Under the pieces are notes generated by a model. The model saw nothing but the letters and a program-made list of their open reading frames with translations, did no database searches and was not told where the DNA came from. From positions 186,001 to 250,000 of the forward strand of contig JAIWNI010000018.1 in NCBI GenBank assembly GCA_025331435.1: 64,000 nucleotides of DNA, written 5' to 3'. Made by a program: the position numbers and the translations under genes. Each line of letters begins with the position of its first letter. Position 1 is the first letter of the stretch. This document shows positions 24,101 to 34,851 of the stretch, piece after piece. This DNA is from Choanephora cucurbitarum. Lineage: Eukaryota > Mucoromycota > Mucoromycetes > Mucorales > Choanephoraceae.

Positions 24101-24287
24101 AACGGAAAGAGAGAGAGATCTCGAGTCGACTAAGGTGATCTTACATTCATTATCGTCATATTGGCTATCATATTCGTCTTCGTCAAGTACGTCTATTGTT
24201 TAAAATAAGCAACCATAAAACCGATTTAACAAGCCAATATTGCTTACCGTCAATATCTAAGTTTCTTACAGCTCTATGGCGTGACAT
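21141..24287 (-). CDS. HBS1: Hbs1 translational GTPase (620 aa)
   Basis: Exons 24248-24287, 24145-24192, 23889-24053, 23787-23837, 21739-22821, 21582-21672 and 21141-21525 sum to 1863 nt in one frame. Residues 1-100 hold the acidic start and the HBS1 N-terminal domain (EDLDKLDDGLDYVYSVIG, EIKEALWNFYFDREETVDWA). The GTPase has G1 GHVDAGKST (193-201), the DAPGHRDF and NKLD motifs, and eEF1A-like domains II-III (LSQGCLLCSASNPVPI, TVAAGVVNK). Hbs1 acts with Dom34/Pelota to rescue stalled ribosomes in no-go and non-stop decay. The fourth intron (22822-23786) is 965 nt, far longer than its neighbours, and contains a complete 225-codon ORF on the same strand. The tail VNKVNSYWFDK may instead contain one more intron. 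Confidence 0.95.
22944..23621 (-). CDS. Ski7-like ORF nested in the HBS1 intron (225 aa)
   Basis: One uninterrupted ORF runs from ATG at 23621 (context AAACA-ATG) to TAA, wholly inside the 965-nt HBS1 intron and on the same strand. The product is Ser/Leu/Lys-rich with repeated SLxxLA units (SLASLASL, PSLASLAQ, LPSLSHLAS), an acidic patch, and a compact end reading FSFDKPSPDDVVLSAQ. Known biology: in many eukaryotes HBS1 and SKI7 are alternative products of one locus, and the human short HBS1L form ends in an exon placed at this same point. Inference: this encodes the exosome-Ski bridging Ski7-like product. An in-frame TAA just before the ATG, and phase mismatch with the upstream donor, argue for independent initiation, possibly after a 53-nt leader intron (GTAAAC...CATATAG). 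Confidence 0.65.
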   Translation of the reverse strand: MSDNQKTTPSLSSLSSTRQASTNTSSLSQLKQKLQKPTNDTSLASLASLSASKKPMSSLQSLAQRNKTTSTPSLASLAQKSSTNAGTLPSLSHLASRQTKPNSLTHLAAPPVKQPSPAINNATVNPSSLPSLTKKKPMAAPLTAEPEPRVQEEEPEMENPLCAPPSAAAQFLFEPQPKIMFDPKIIFQQAVNKSTHIQPFSFDKPSPDDVVLSAQSQRSGANKKT

Positions 24288-24392
24288 AATAATTAGTTAA
24301 AATGAAAAGAGGAGAAAAAAAGAGAGAAAGGTTTAATGGACTTTTAAAAAAAAAACTGCGAGACTTTTTTTTTATTTAGCTTATGCTTTCTT

Positions 24393-25343
24393 TTAATCAT
24401 TCTTTTTGTCAGTTACTGGTATATCATCCAGACTAGATTGTTGACTGGCTGGTTCTAAGGTAGGTGGTTCAGTGACTACTGTAAGCATATAGGCAGAAGC
24501 AGCTTGAGCAACACCATAAGCAACAGCACCTACTATTGGAATTCGAATCATTAGGTAAGCAATGGCAGAGAACCCAAATAGGACATCTTTTCGGCCGCTA
24601 AACCATCTTAGTTTTTCTTTATGCGTCATATTCATTCGGATGAAATAGGGCGCTAACAGTTCACGCATTAAGGACCGCATCCCAATCAAGGCTCTCACAA
24701 GTTCCATAGTGGCACGTTGAGGTAAGAAGAAGAAGCAGATGCCTACTGCAACAGCCTGCGTTCGACCCAATGCCCGGTAAGAAGTATAAGCACCAGCAGT
24801 AGGAAACACAAATTGACCAACTCGCGGTAAGGTAGACAACAAGAGCAAGACAAACCCAATTCTTAGCTTTTTCCAACTTCTGATCAAATAGGCATGCATT
24901 TCACGCCAAAAGTGCTTTTCAAATTTCTTTTGAGCAAGTACACTGGCATAAGGTGGTCTTTGAGGATTTTTCTCGTCTAGGTAACGCAATGATTCCATGA
25001 ATAGATCATCCAATGGTTTTGGGTAGATATATTGCATGAATAGTAAGGCACACAAGGGTAAATAGGCTACTACTTCATGTATCAATCGATTTGCTCTTTC
25101 AAGTGCTTGATCTGCATGGGACGCCTTGTCTGAAGTTAGCCAGAGAATGCCCTTGACAATCTGTAATGGTATAACAATCAATAGTTTTGTCAGAATGAAC
25201 AAAACAAAGGATACAGTACAGAGGTATATAAACACTTTAAGAAAGCGTTGTTTTCGCATATTTGGGTTCTTAAGGACAATCTCAATGCCTTCCACTGCAT
25301 AAATAGCACCCTTTTTTAATCCTGTTACAGTCCATCGTACCAT
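24393..25343 (-). CDS. Multipass membrane protein, EI24/Lds-Rrt8-like (316 aa)
   Basis: This is a single-exon ORF. It starts MVRWTVTGLKKGAIYAVEG, with hydrophobic segments at about residues 38-62, 88-103, 155-180, 190-208 and 260-285, and ends in a polar tail (SSLDDIPVTDKKND). An amphipathic N-terminal helix, about five membrane spans and a basic central loop resemble the fungal Rrt8/Lds and EI24-type families, which localise to lipid droplets, spore walls or ER. I cannot assign a substrate. An in-frame ATG at 25397 would add 18 residues (MPRTSLFNPFLFF); I prefer the inner start because the extra peptide is phenylalanine-rich and comes from leader-like sequence. Confidence 0.7.
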   Translation of the reverse strand: MVRWTVTGLKKGAIYAVEGIEIVLKNPNMRKQRFLKVFIYLCTVSFVLFILTKLLIVIPLQIVKGILWLTSDKASHADQALERANRLIHEVVAYLPLCALLFMQYIYPKPLDDLFMESLRYLDEKNPQRPPYASVLAQKKFEKHFWREMHAYLIRSWKKLRIGFVLLLLSTLPRVGQFVFPTAGAYTSYRALGRTQAVAVGICFFFLPQRATMELVRALIGMRSLMRELLAPYFIRMNMTHKEKLRWFSGRKDVLFGFSAIAYLMIRIPIVGAVAYGVAQAASAYMLTVVTEPPTLEPASQQSSLDDIPVTDKKND

Positions 25344-26253
25344 GCTTAAGAAAAAATTAAAGAAAAGAAAAGGGTTAAAAAGGCTTGTTCTTGGCATTAA
25401 AAAAAGTAACGTTCGCTCATTAAAATGAATAGCTCTTTTTAGACAGTAACGAACTCAAGTCAGTAATCTTCACATCCTTTGTTATGCCACTCTCATTGAC
25501 AAAGAACAGAAACAAGCTGAACTATAACTAAGGAAAGCAATCAATTTGGAGCTTTCAAGCTTATAAGAGCCACAGTTTAATATATAGAGAAGTTTGCTTG
25601 CTTAACTCGCTAATCACGCTTCATGTGCAGTCAACACATCAAGTCTTGAAGAGAGGGTTCCTGTTGGAGTGACTGATGTTACGAGCGAAAGCATAGAGGA
25701 TGCGTTGAAAAAAAGTTCTTGTGTTAGGTTTAGCAATAGCAAGAGCATATAGTTTGTCTCTAGAACTTGTATTGTAACCACAATGAGCAGAAGAACCGTT
25801 GAAACTGTAGCAGACAAAAGAGCTGTTGGTTTTTCTGTATGTCATCTTATATTACTATATGAGTAAGCTTCTTGAAGCAGTAGACGCATACCATGAATAT
25901 CCAGACAATCTGCGATCCTTTCTCTTGCATAAGCCTGAAGCCAGTTTGAATTGCTTCAACAGTACTTGCATTAAAAAGCGCTTTGTTCTGACACCATTTC
26001 TTCTGGTTCGAGTAGCTGAGTATCATTTGCCTTTGCAACAGCAAGTTGGTGTTTGCAACTTCATATCTTGACTCTCCAAAGCAAAGCCAAGGCTGTATGT
26101 CACTATCACTCTAAAATCTTAGCAACTTGATGTTACTACTTGAGAAAAATAGATCGGATATTCAATGTGACGTTCTGAAGATCTTACATTTGTCAATCTG
26201 CATTCAACTAATTTTTCTTCTTTTTCTTCTTCTTATTTTTATTGTATCTAATC
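25344..26253. other. Intergenic stretch with possible gene remnants
   Basis: Overlapping short frames occur on both strands between 25614 and 26071 (65-81 codons), none with a recognisable domain or consistent splicing. The minus-strand frames contain patches of non-repetitive sequence that could be a decayed gene. This is not enough to call a pseudogene. Confidence 0.3.
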
Positions 26254-26657
26254 ATGTCCACGAACTCTGGAATTACTGCTGATTCACTCAAGGCTTCTAT
26301 CGTTGAACGCCTTCAGGCACAACATGTAGTAAGTAGATCGAAATAGACCAACAAGAAGAAGGAAAAAGGATTAAAAATCAAAGTACAGCAAGTAGAAGAT
26401 TTATCAGCAGGTTGTGGACAGATGTTTGAAGTTGTGATTGTCTCTCCTGTATTTGAAGGAAAGCGTCTATTGGCCAGACATAAGTTAGTGAATGAAGCTC
26501 TTAAGGAAGAGATTAGTAAAGTGCATGCTTTCACTCAGGTAAACTTGATAACATTCATATAAAAAACACAAAGATCTAAAAAAAAAAACTATACAATCAT
26601 CAGAAATCATACACACCTGAAGAATGGGAAAAGAAACAAGCTGAACAAAAACAATAA
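26254..26657 (+). CDS. BOL2: BolA-family protein, BolA2/Fra2-type (92 aa)
   Basis: Exons 26254-26328, 26389-26538 and 26604-26657 sum to 279 nt in frame. After a short start ([20 protein letters not shown]) come [35 protein letters not shown] and [14 protein letters not shown], the complete BolA fold. The Cys in SAGCGQM and the His in VHAF are the conserved candidate ligands for a bridging iron-sulfur cluster. Cytosolic BolA2/Fra2 pairs with monothiol glutaredoxins Grx3/4 in iron sensing and Fe-S handling. There is no mitochondrial presequence, which favours the BolA2/Fra2 type over BolA1/3. Confidence 0.93.
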
Positions 26658-26763
26658 TAAAACAACAAAAGGAGGAGAAACAGAGCCTAATGAACATATC
26701 CTTTTCTTCTCTTGTCTGTATACGTAAAGATTACTCAGAAAAGAAAAAATTAAATTTGGGATT

Positions 26764-27304
26764 TTATTCTGCAAAGCATCGGTTATCTAAATCAGTCAGG
26801 TTGGCCTTGAGTTTCAACATATCATTAATGACTTCGGTGTTGAGTTTATCGTTGTATAAGGGTATATCATTCTTGAAATCATCTACAATTTCCTGGCTTG
26901 TGTTGGTCATACTTCTTGTGAAGCCCTTGAAGATAACAAGTTGGTCAGGGTCAAAACTATCATCTGGTGAGTTGTGAGAGAAACAGCACTTGGACTGTGT
27001 GGTAACCATTTGGGATTGAAGTTCGTCCACCAAACTCTTTACTTTTTGTGACTGAGACTTATTGAGGCGATGATGCTTCTCTTCCAAGTCAGAGACATAC
27101 TTTTGTAAACTTGTAAACTTCCAATAGAACATATTGAACTGAAGATCACAGACTTTAGCCCCTGTTGATTCTTGAGTATTTATGCTTGCAGCTTGGTTAA
27201 CTAGAAGTTTAATTGTCCTGTTAATATCTGTTTCTGTTCAAGTAGATAACAACGTTACCAGAGACAAGGCAGAGAGCAGCTAAGATAAAACGAGAAAGGT
27301 ACAT
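26764..27304 (-). CDS. Small secreted protein, unknown function (160 aa)
   Basis: Exon 1 (27259-27304) encodes a signal peptide, MYLSRFILAALCLVS. A 58-nt intron leads to exon 2 (26764-27200). The mature part begins near VNQAASINTQ and is helical and polar, with four cysteines (VCDL, KCCF and DNRCF near the end), heptad-like leucines (SDLEEKHHRLNKSQSQKVK) and an acidic DDSFDPD patch. I do not recognise the family. Cysteine pairing and the signal peptide indicate an extracellular or cell-wall protein. The 3' end converges on the BolA gene with about 105 bp between stop codons. Confidence 0.7.
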
Positions 27305-27306
27305 TT

Positions 27307-27327
27307 TGTGTGTGTGTGTGTGTGTGT
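27307..27327 (+). repeat. GT/TG microsatellite
   Basis: An uninterrupted GT run lies immediately upstream of the start codon of the secreted-protein gene, within its promoter or leader. Length is likely polymorphic. Confidence 0.9.
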
Positions 27328-30013
27328 AAGAAATTAAAAGACAAACAAAAGAAAAATAATAGAAAAGAATTTATATATGCGTTGTTTTGCATAGTGCAAG
27401 TGATGTCATGCAGCTTAAGATGGTACAATGACACTTTTGTTGGTTCATTGGTTTTTCCTTTGGTCTTCATGACTAATAAGCAACATCTTTTTTTTTTATT
27501 TCCTTCATTGATTTGTGGCGCCACTCTCTCTCTCTCTCATTGCAGAGTGGCTACGAAAACTTAAAAAAAGAAAAGGATTACCAATGGTGCCATTGAAAAC
27601 ACTCATACGTTAAATTGAACTGACTCCTCTTTTTCTCTCTCCATCCAGGAACCATGTGACTAAAATGACTTCAAACCCAAAGATGGCACTAGCGCAAGAT
27701 GAAGAGCAGTAATGAGCATCATACATTCTTCATAGGATTTGTAGCACAGGTTTCACAATGAAACTTCATTCAACTGTTTGCACTCACAAATACAACAAAT
27801 TGAAAGAGGCTGAAATCTTTATTAGTTGTGTTCAAAGAATCATGATTTTGCTTATTTTTCTTTGGTCCTATTTGTGCGCATTTTTTTATTTATATCTTTT
27901 TGTGTTCAGTCGAAAAGTAAAGTACAGAAACGACTTTTTTTCAAAAAAAAATCATACAGAAACATGCTGTTGTTTTAGATGACATATTTGTGTCTTACCA
28001 ATTTGATATCTATCGACTTGAGCTTATCTGATGTTTAGCTAACTACATCTACATACAAAACTATTCAGGTTTTGCCGGTAGAATATGAGGAACACCTTGT
28101 TGGTCCTGGAGGCTATTGCATATCAGAGACACAGAATTTGTAAGAGATACAGGCTTCATTGCATGCTCATAAAAGACACGTAGTTGATTAGATGCCTGCA
28201 TGTACCGTAGTTAACAACTGGTCACAAAACAAACGATTGATCAAGCATATGCAAACATTGAAATAAAGTGTTTCAAGAAAAAAACACAAGGTTTTTATAT
28301 AATCTTAAAACAACAAGCGCTTTGTAATCTCTTCATGTTGACTGAACAGAAAGAAGTGTTGATGGTTTGAGTGGTTTGTAGACTTTGGTAAATTGCAGGA
28401 CATATGCCACTTGGTCAAATTTCAAATTTTTTCAAGTAGCTTGAAGTGTAACATGAATTTCATTTGCTACTTGAAGCAGTATTCATTTAACACCATTGAC
28501 TTCAGTAGACTTTCTTTTTTCTTGTCATGTCTGTTCACACAAGCTACTTTAGAAAGAGTTCCAAATAGACTCATACATGATACCAAAACTTCAACAATAA
28601 GACATTTCCTTTTTAATATCGGTTTAAGACTATGTATAGGCTTTTCTCGAAATTTCCAACCATCTACACTAGGTGTGGATCAAATCAATGTAGAACAGAG
28701 ACGATATAGATCATCTATAGACCACGATTTCACCCGATCCATACCTGAGTTCTGAAACGTCACATAAGACTTGTATACTATGGCTCATGCATATTACGAT
28801 TCTCGTATACTGCGACCCGTTCATTGATTGTTGCCAAGAATGTAAAGAAGAGCTTTCTAAACTTTTCAAATTTGATCAATAACTATTGTTGTGTACAAAA
28901 AAAAAAGCAGCGATAGTATAAAAAGAAACATAGTCATGGTATATAAGGGGTTGCGGTTTATCAATGTCGTAACATAAAATCTCTCGATACTCTTGTCAGA
29001 CAGTACTCAATTAGAAGCAAACCCGTCAGTCTTGTCACTAAATTTAGCTCGAAAAAGTTTGTTCTTTCATTGTACGAAAGTGACAAGCGAAAAGAAAGCC
29101 AAAGGTCTTGTTAAATACAGCAGTCGCTCGATTCAAGAGTGTTTGATTTAAGAGTATACTTAATATAAGAGTATAATCTTTTAATTTGAAAATCGCTTCA
29201 AACGCCAAAGTAGCATTCGATTTCAGAGTATGCTCAATTCAAAAGTAGCATTTTTTAAGAATATGTGCACTCTTAAATAAAGCGACTATTGTACCGCTTC
29301 GAATTGCGTGATAAGACAGAAAGTCCTTGCATTATTGAGTTCTTCAAGTTTAAGGACAAAAGGTTGTTTGACCTAAAACTCAAAGCCGAATTTGCCATTA
29401 ATTGCCTTAACTTCAAATGGACATAAAAGCATTTTCTTTTAAGCAGATGACGTGAGTAAAACTAATTAAAGTCTTTAGCAAAACCAATTAGTCCATACCA
29501 TATAAAGGATAAATAGTGAAAACAGTTGCTACAACAAATCAGTTTGAATGTACCTTCTATAAAAGAGTCGCAATATATACGAACCATAGTGTGCAAGTCT
29601 TTTGCAAAACTTCAAAACTCAGGTATGGCATGTGGTATAAGGGCTTAAGGTCGTGGCACACATCTTTTCTCATGGAGAATCTCGTCAGCCAAAAAGCCTA
29701 TGTATCATATTTGTATTAGCCTATCATTCAGCCAAGAAAAAAAGTACTCAGCATTTATTCTGATCATTCTTCTATTCAACTATTACGTAGATTACTTTTC
29801 TCTCTTTCAGGGACAACTCCAAATCGTTGTCTCATCAACTTGGGATAGCAAAGGCGGAGTTGGAACACAAGTATGAGAAAGGGGCTCATTGATGTCATGC
29901 AATCAAGACCAACAATCAAACTCTTGATTTGAACTCAGAACAATACACTCGTTTCGCCCCCTTTTGATTCTGTCACTCTTTTTTTTTCTTCTTCCAGTTC
30001 TTTTACTTTGATT
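27328..30013. other. Gene-poor region of about 2.7 kb
   Basis: I find no gene. It includes a MITE-like element (29118-29291) described separately. The longest frame (120 codons, plus, 28393-28755) has no domain or codon regularity. Promoter elements of the secreted-protein gene (left end) and AIP1 (right end, with a TTTTTTTTTCTTCTTCC tract near 29980) must lie here. Confidence 0.5.
29118..29291. mobile_element. 174-bp MITE with terminal inverted repeats and TA target duplication (Tc1/mariner-like)
   Basis: The left end (29118-29141) and the reverse complement of the right end (29268-29291) match at 19 of 24 positions, sharing AGTCGCT and AAGAGTG blocks. Both ends begin CA and are flanked by TA (29116-29117 and 29292-29293), the target duplication of Tc1/mariner elements. 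The interior is AT-rich, carries several degenerate copies of TTAAGAGTATA and has no ORF. It would need a transposase in trans. Confidence 0.75.
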
Positions 30014-32248
30014 ATGTCATACACTCGAAGTAAGTGTTTCTTTTGTTTAGTCTAACAAGTGTTCAGTCTAACCTATCTTATCTGATAAACAGAATACACA
30101 TTTGCCCCTCTCCCATACACCAATCGTGGTGAGTCTATTAAGCTCGAAGTTGATCCTAAAGGAAAGACGTTTGCTTATACAAATGGAAAATCGATTTTCA
30201 TGAGGGATTTGGAGGTAAGTCTCGAGCCTTTGTTATCTGGGTTAATGGATATTAACGCGTTTCCCTCGATTGTAATCAGAACCCTTCTATTGCCACCGAA
30301 TATGTTGGCCACAAGGCACAAGCTACTGTTGCTCGCTATAGTCCTAGTGGCTACTATATGGCCTCAGGTGGTAAGTGATATTTTCTTTAGAGAAGTATTA
30401 GACAGGCAAAAAAAAGTGCCATGCTGACTTTTTGTTTTTCTTAAAAAAAAAGATGCTCATGGTAACATCCGTATTTGGGACACTGTCAATGAGGAACACA
30501 TCTTGAAAAACGAATGTCGTCCCATCTCGGGAAAGATTTGTGACGTTGCTTGGGATAGTGACAGTAAGCGTATTATTGCTGTAGGTGAAGGCAAAGAAAG
30601 TTTCGGCCATGCCTTTGCCTATGATACACTTTCCTCTGTAGGTGAAATTACAGGTCACTCAAAGGTGATCAACAGTGTCAGCATTCGTCAACAACGTCCT
30701 TATCGTGCTGTCACTGCTTCTGACGACATGACTGTCTCTTTCTTCCATGGTGTGCCTTTCAAGCATGCCAAGACAATTCGTGACCATACTCGATTTGTTC
30801 ATGCAGTTCAATTTTCGCCTAATGGTGATCTCTTTGTTAGTGCTGGTGCTGACGGAAAGATCTTCTTGTACGATGGTAAGACAGGTGATAAGATAGATGA
30901 GCTTACTACTGGAGAAGATAGTCATAAGGGTAGTGTCTTTGCCTTATCTTGGTCCCCTGATAGTACTCAGCTCTTGTCGTCCTCTGCCGATTACACTGCC
31001 AAGATCTGGGATATTAACACTAAATCAGTTATCAAGTAAGTGGATGAAATAAGAAAAAAAAAGAGAAAGAGAGAGAGAATGGGCCAAATTCATCTTATGC
31101 TTTTCTATGCAGTACTTTTGAAATCAACTCTGCTTCTAATGTTGTGGATAATCAACAAGTAGGCAACTTATGGTCAGGCGATTATCTGATTTCTGCTTCT
31201 TTATCTGGTGAATTCAATTACCTCGATAAGAATTCAGGTCAAGTCAGTCGCCGCATTGATGGTCACAACAAGGCCATTACTGCACTCACTGTCTCTGAAC
31301 AAGACACATTATACACTGGCTCTTATGATGGTCGTGTCTTTGGTTGGAATTATAATGAAGAGGGTGACCATACTACTGCCAAGCGTGTTGAAGGTGAAGG
31401 TCATGCAAACCAAGTCACTGCTTTGGTTGCCAAAGATACCGAACTTATTTCTGCTGCTATGGATGATACCATTCGTCATGGATCAGATCTTGAATTCAGG
31501 TACATTTTCTTCCCCTCTCAACATCTATCTCTTTTCACTGATTTCCCATATATAGCGAAAAAGTAATTTCTACTGGTGCTTTACCTTCTTCCCTTTCAGT
31601 AGCCAACAACAAGACAACTGTGGTTGCCACATTTGAAAGTGTTTTGGTTTATGATGACAAATTAGAAAAGATTGGCCAACTTGATGGACTTGACTATACA
31701 CCATCTGTTGCTGATATCAGCGCTGATGCTAAACATGTATTTGTGGGTGGCAAGGTAAGTGAAATGAGACATTTATAACCATATAGGTTCTTATGAAATT
31801 TCCTAATTTCTTATAGGACAACAAAGTTCGCATGTATGAACTGAACAATGGCAACTTTACACCCATTGGTGAATTAAGCAAGAACCTCGGCAATATCACT
31901 TCTTTGGCTGCTCATCCTGAACTCAACTTGCTTGCAGTAGGTGATAGCGTAGGTAAAATCTTTATCTATGACACTGAATCAAAAGCAACTACCATTCAAA
32001 ACTGGGTGTTCCACACAAGTCGTATCACATCCATGTGCTGGTCTAAGTGTGGTACTTATCTTGTCAGTGGTAGTATTGATACCAATGTGTATGTTTGGAA
32101 CAGAGAAAAGCCTTTCAAGAAGGTGGCTATCAAAAATGCTCATGTTGATGCAGTCAACAGTGTTGGTTTCTTACAGAACACAAATGACTTGACTGTTGTT
32201 TCTGCAGGACAAGACGCTGCTGTGCGTGTTTGGGAACTTACCTTTTAA
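30014..32248 (+). CDS. AIP1: Aip1/WDR1 actin-interacting WD40 protein (609 aa)
   Basis: Seven exons (30014-30029, 30093-30214, 30280-30370, 30453-31035, 31113-31499, 31556-31754, 31817-32248) give 609 residues, typical for Aip1. The start is MSYTRKYTFAPLPYTNRGES. WD40 units run throughout, for example GHKAQATVARYSPSGYYMAS, GNIRIWDT, FHGVPFKHAKTIRDHTRFVH, AVQFSPNGDLFVSAGADGK and VVSAGQDAAVRVWELTF at the end. Aip1 forms two seven-bladed propellers and promotes cofilin-driven actin disassembly at endocytic patches. The first exon is only 16 nt. Together with the Ysc84-like gene it is the second actin-patch gene in the window. Confidence 0.95.
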
Positions 32249-32449
32249 TAAAAAAGAACTGGGAAAAGTGAATAAAAGAATACGCGGATGTTTAAATCGT
32301 TCGATGTGCTGTGACTTGCTTCCCTTGTGACGTTGCCTCTAAATTCTGACTGAGGGAAAATTTTTTTTTTCATTTTTGAGGCAATTGAAGGTGCAAATTG
32401 GATAAAGCCTTCTCTTTTCTTACTTCTCGAATTCAGTACATTATACACG

Positions 32450-33419
32450 ATGGCTGGTATCACTGTCAAGGACGTTAACGCTCACGGTACGCCTCACAAA
32501 GACCTTTCCCCCAAAAAGCAAACTTAAACATAGGAAACAAAGAGAGAGAGAAAAGAAAGAGAAAAAAAAACGAAAATAGAACTTGGAGAAAGTACACCAT
32601 TTACTCTTATTGTGGGGGGTCATTCCATGAAAGGAAAAAAAAAGACTTTAGTACTTCTATTGTTCTTTTGTATTGGGCTTCTATTAGAGTATAGGACTTC
32701 CTTTATCAAAACAAAGACAGAATGATACTGACTCCAAACAATAAGCAAGAGGCTTCAACGTGTTTTTTTCTGGTACAAGCTTGAAGTAAAATTGTGGCTT
32801 GGCTCGATTTTTTTCCTTTAACCTCTCTCTCTTTGATTTCCAATGGCATGGATGATCGTATTTGTGTTTGCTTATCTCGCTTCATGATTGTTTTTAAACT
32901 ATAGATTTCATCAAGGCCTATGCTGCCTACCTCAAGCGTACTGGTAAGCTCGAAGTTCCCAAGTGGGTCGATCTTGTCAAGACTGGTACCTTCAAGGAAC
33001 TCGCTCCTTATGACCCCGACTGGTACTTCATCCGTGCTGGTAAAGTAGTTTTCAACAATTACTCGAAAGCGGCCAATAACTAACCCTGTCAATAGCTTCC
33101 GTTGCCCGTCACATCTACATCCGTAAGTCTGTTGGTGTTGGTGCTTTGAACAAGGTTCACGGTGGTACCATCAACCGTGGTTCTCGTCCCTCTCACCACG
33201 TTGATGCCTCTGGTTCCGTCAACCGTAAGGTCCTCCAATCTTTGGAAAAGATCGGTGTCTTGGAAAAGGACAAGAAGGGGTAAGTTATTTCTGACCTGAA
33301 TTAAGTTTTTTTCTCGATTCTAATGTTATTTCTATAGTGGCCGTAAGATCACTCAAGATGGTCAAAGAGATTTGGATCGTATCGCTATGACTCTTGCCGA
33401 AGAATCTGACGAAGAGTAA
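32450..33419 (+). CDS. RPS19: 40S ribosomal protein eS19 (145 aa)
   Basis: Exons 32450-32486, 32905-33039, 33096-33279 and 33338-33419 make 145 residues. Recognisable blocks are [78 protein letters not shown] and [16 protein letters not shown]. It is a component of the small ribosomal subunit head, needed for 18S rRNA 3'-end maturation. The first intron is 418 nt, placed 37 nt after the ATG, a common position for long regulatory introns in ribosomal protein genes. Codon use is strongly biased (AAG, GGT, CGT, TTC), unlike most neighbours. Confidence 0.97.
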
Positions 33420-33548
33420 ACGTTCTTTATTTCACCCTAAGACGTCTCTATCTCTCTCTCTTTTTTTGATTCCTTGACTCTTATATAATAAAAAAAAAGT
33501 AACAATAAACAAAAAAGACCTTAAAAAAATTACAGTTTGTGTATATTT

Positions 33549-34851
33549 TTAGAAATTGTTGTTATAATTGTTGTTGTCGAAAAATGCAGGATTTATATAC
33601 ATGCCACCGCCAAAACCACCATTTCCATCATTCATATTGGATCTATTTCTGTTATGTTGTTGGTGTTGTTGTGGTAATTGTTGCTGTTGTTGTTGCTGTT
33701 GTTGTGGACTACCCCGCATCATACCACGGTTGTAACCGAAATTTGAGTTGTTTCTTACAGGAAATCCATAAGAAGGCATGAAACCTGTCATTGCAGCAGC
33801 AGCAGCAGCAGCCGCGGCGGCTGCCGAGTAATTCGTGGGCATCATGGCTGATGGCACATTATTGTTCATGCGACTGGTATTCATGTTTGCATTGCGTGTT
33901 GATTTGTTTGTGTTGGATTCTATTTGAGAGAAAGAGACTGAGTCAAGCTGATCTTCCATTACAAATCTATTTTACCTTTGGAGAGATGTTTAAATGGGTT
34001 AGGTGATGTTGTGTAGACTACATGTACTCTCTTTTTATCGAATTCACTATAGAAAAAAAAAAGGAAATGAGACTAAAGCTATAAACAGGGACTAAGTTGT
34101 TGCTACTTGCACTTTTTCAAATATTGACTTTGCTTGCATTGCTGCATCTTTGCTGTTGAATTCGAAAAACACAATACTACAAAACGATCAGTATGCGTTT
34201 CTTCCTATTGATCTATAATACTTTACCCCTTTGACTTGCCATTGATTTTGTGTTCAAAGAAAGTCATTTCTTTCAATTCAGTTATTAGATTCGCCTTCTC
34301 TAAAGGTGCTTTTACATCTTTATCTGTGGTATACTAATATCACTTATTAGATAACTGTAGATGGTTTTTCTATTGTCTTTTTCTTTTTTGGCTGCTGTTT
34401 TTACCCAATGTAGTTCTCCTAAATAGATACTAGGCGCTGGTTTTGTTGTAATGCCTCGGAGTTGTGTAATGGAATAAGGAAGAGACTTGGTGTCTGTAGA
34501 GTTTGGCTGGTATGTTTGTGTAGTTGTTTGAATTCTTTGAGGTACTTCCTTTTCGATTTTAGGTGTCTTGGGAGACTTGAAAGCAAAGTGAGTATTACTA
34601 TGACAGTTCTTTTCTCTTTTCTTTTGTTTGACTGAGACTTACTGGCTCTGAGCTAGGCTCTTTTGTTGTAGGTCTTGGTCTCTTTTTAGGTGTGGGGTTA
34701 TCGTTGACAATCTCATCTAAGATGTCATCGGCCTAGATTAGAAAAAAAAAAGTCTTTCTGTTCAGTCAGTTGTTTCATAGTCTTCCGTAGTCTAGTTTAC
34801 TTGGCCAAAGTCGTAATCGCTGTAAATATCAAATTCTCCTTCATCAGCCAT
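33549..34851 (-). CDS. CPSF6/7-like RRM RNA-binding protein with Ala and Gln tracts
   Basis: The N-terminus is acidic (MADEGEFDIYSDYDFGQ), then a basic proline linker (NPTPKKRPRP). The RRM reads PSIYLGELHW-YTTDKDVKAP, MTFFEHKINGKSKGIVFFEF and ends EFDKKRVHVVYTTSPNPFKHLSK; YLGELHW is RNP2-like and KSKGIVFFEF is RNP1-like. This resembles the RRM of cleavage factor I subunits CPSF6/7, which act in 3'-end processing, but the family call is by eye. The last exon holds an 11-Ala run, a 9-Gln run and an Asn/Met/Gly-rich tail. One intron (34047-34110) has a GC donor (GCAAGT). A GT reading of it would break the frame. Confidence 0.75.

Noticed and set aside
25614..26071. Overlapping ORFs on both strands that might be a decayed gene
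   Set aside because: No consistent frame, splice set or domain; cannot be told from chance.
28393..28755. 120-codon plus-strand ORF in the gene-poor region
   Set aside because: No recognisable motif or splicing; composition matches surrounding non-coding DNA.
32706..33092. 128-codon minus-strand ORF
   Set aside because: Antisense of RPS19 exon 2 and its first intron.
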